From Mitsuaria chitosanitabida ATCC BAA-476 = NBRC 102408 (GTDB lineage Bacteria > Pseudomonadota > Gammaproteobacteria > Burkholderiales > Burkholderiaceae_C): 64,000 nt of DNA. A program made the position numbers and the translations under genes. Where the stretch lies: the NCBI RefSeq assembly GCF_001598255.1, contig NZ_BCYP01000030.1, positions 116,515-180,514 on the forward strand. Reading direction: 5' to 3'. Positions 63,937 through 64,000 of this stretch are shown piece by piece (position 1 is the first letter of the stretch; the number at the start of each line of letters is the position of its first letter). The notes beneath the pieces were generated by a model that was given only the letters and a program-made list of their open reading frames with translations, did not search any database and was not told the DNA's origin.

Positions 63937-64000
63937 ATGCAGAAGAAGTACGAGAAGCGGGCGGTCGCCATGGCGGCGCTCCTGACCACGACCTGTGCCG
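63937..64000 (+). CDS. Start of an unknown gene running off the window
   Basis: From ATG 63937 the frame reads MQKKYEKRAVAMAALLTTTCA to the edge: a basic N-terminus, a hydrophobic segment and a cysteine, the look of a lipoprotein signal peptide. A second in-frame ATG lies at 63970. Too little is visible to name it. Confidence 0.4.
   Translation, partial: MQKKYEKRAVAMAALLTTTCA

Noticed and set aside
63599..63989. Small frames 63599-63835 (+) and 63753-63989 (-)
   Set aside because: No ribosome binding site, no recognisable fold, and they contradict each other in overlapping sequence.

Overview
The window is very GC-rich with strong GC3 bias and reads as chromosome of a betaproteobacterium of the order Burkholderiales, probably near Roseateles/Mitsuaria/Rubrivivax. 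This rests on the gene set and order (a fimT-pilW-pilX-pilV-ribD-ribBA-ribH-nusB run, glyA-nrdR, a RibBX-type RibBA, edd-eda) and on repeated intergenic palindromes of the cccctctccc...gggagagggg type. No rRNA, tRNA, CRISPR array or intact insertion sequence was seen.

Region 1 (1-34 kb) is mostly housekeeping. It opens with the tail of a LysR regulator and an SDR oxidoreductase. A minus-strand run follows, with minor type IV pilins leading directly into riboflavin genes and nusB. Next come nrdR and glyA, a lytic transglycosylase, ubiD, a YdcF-like protein, a large DUF748/AsmA-like envelope protein and msrA. From 19.0 to 25.1 kb lies a putative metal-uptake module: an ABC ATPase, a FtsX-like permease with a His/Asp-rich periplasmic loop, a DUF3299 protein, a small secreted protein and a ZnuD-like TonB-dependent receptor. 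Then come pdxH, a MobA-like nucleotidyltransferase, a ChaC-like cyclotransferase, the Entner-Doudoroff pair edd-eda with a HexR-like site, a divergent PaaI-thioesterase/MarR pair around a 26-bp palindrome, an Aer-like PAS chemoreceptor with two FNR-like boxes upstream, and exonuclease III.

Region 2 (34.2-37.7 kb) is a small accessory island of lower GC. It holds the truncated C-terminal end of an Rhs protein with its own toxin-like tail and a TPR-type presumed immunity gene, a second displaced Rhs tip with another toxin-like tail and small partner gene, and a frameshifted IS21-family transposase remnant.

Region 3 (38.4-63.5 kb) is a 25-kb plus-strand locus around two-partner secretion. In order it has a TpsB (FhaC/ShlB) transporter, a DUF2341-LamG-ExbB fusion, ExbD, TonB, a putative porin, a coiled-coil periplasmic protein, a YbjN-like protein, an STN protein with a TonB-like C-terminus and no receptor barrel, an ECF sigma factor, a FecR-type anti-sigma factor and a giant TpsA adhesin of about 4563 residues with a DUF3739 segment. 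Its logic resembles the cell-surface-signalling-controlled two-partner secretion locus of Pseudomonas aeruginosa (PUMA3/Vre with PdtA-PdtB, ExbB2-ExbD2). The reading proposed here is that the STN/sigma/FecR trio senses a periplasmic or surface cue and switches on an energised adhesin-export apparatus. This locus is the best candidate for an under-described system in the window.
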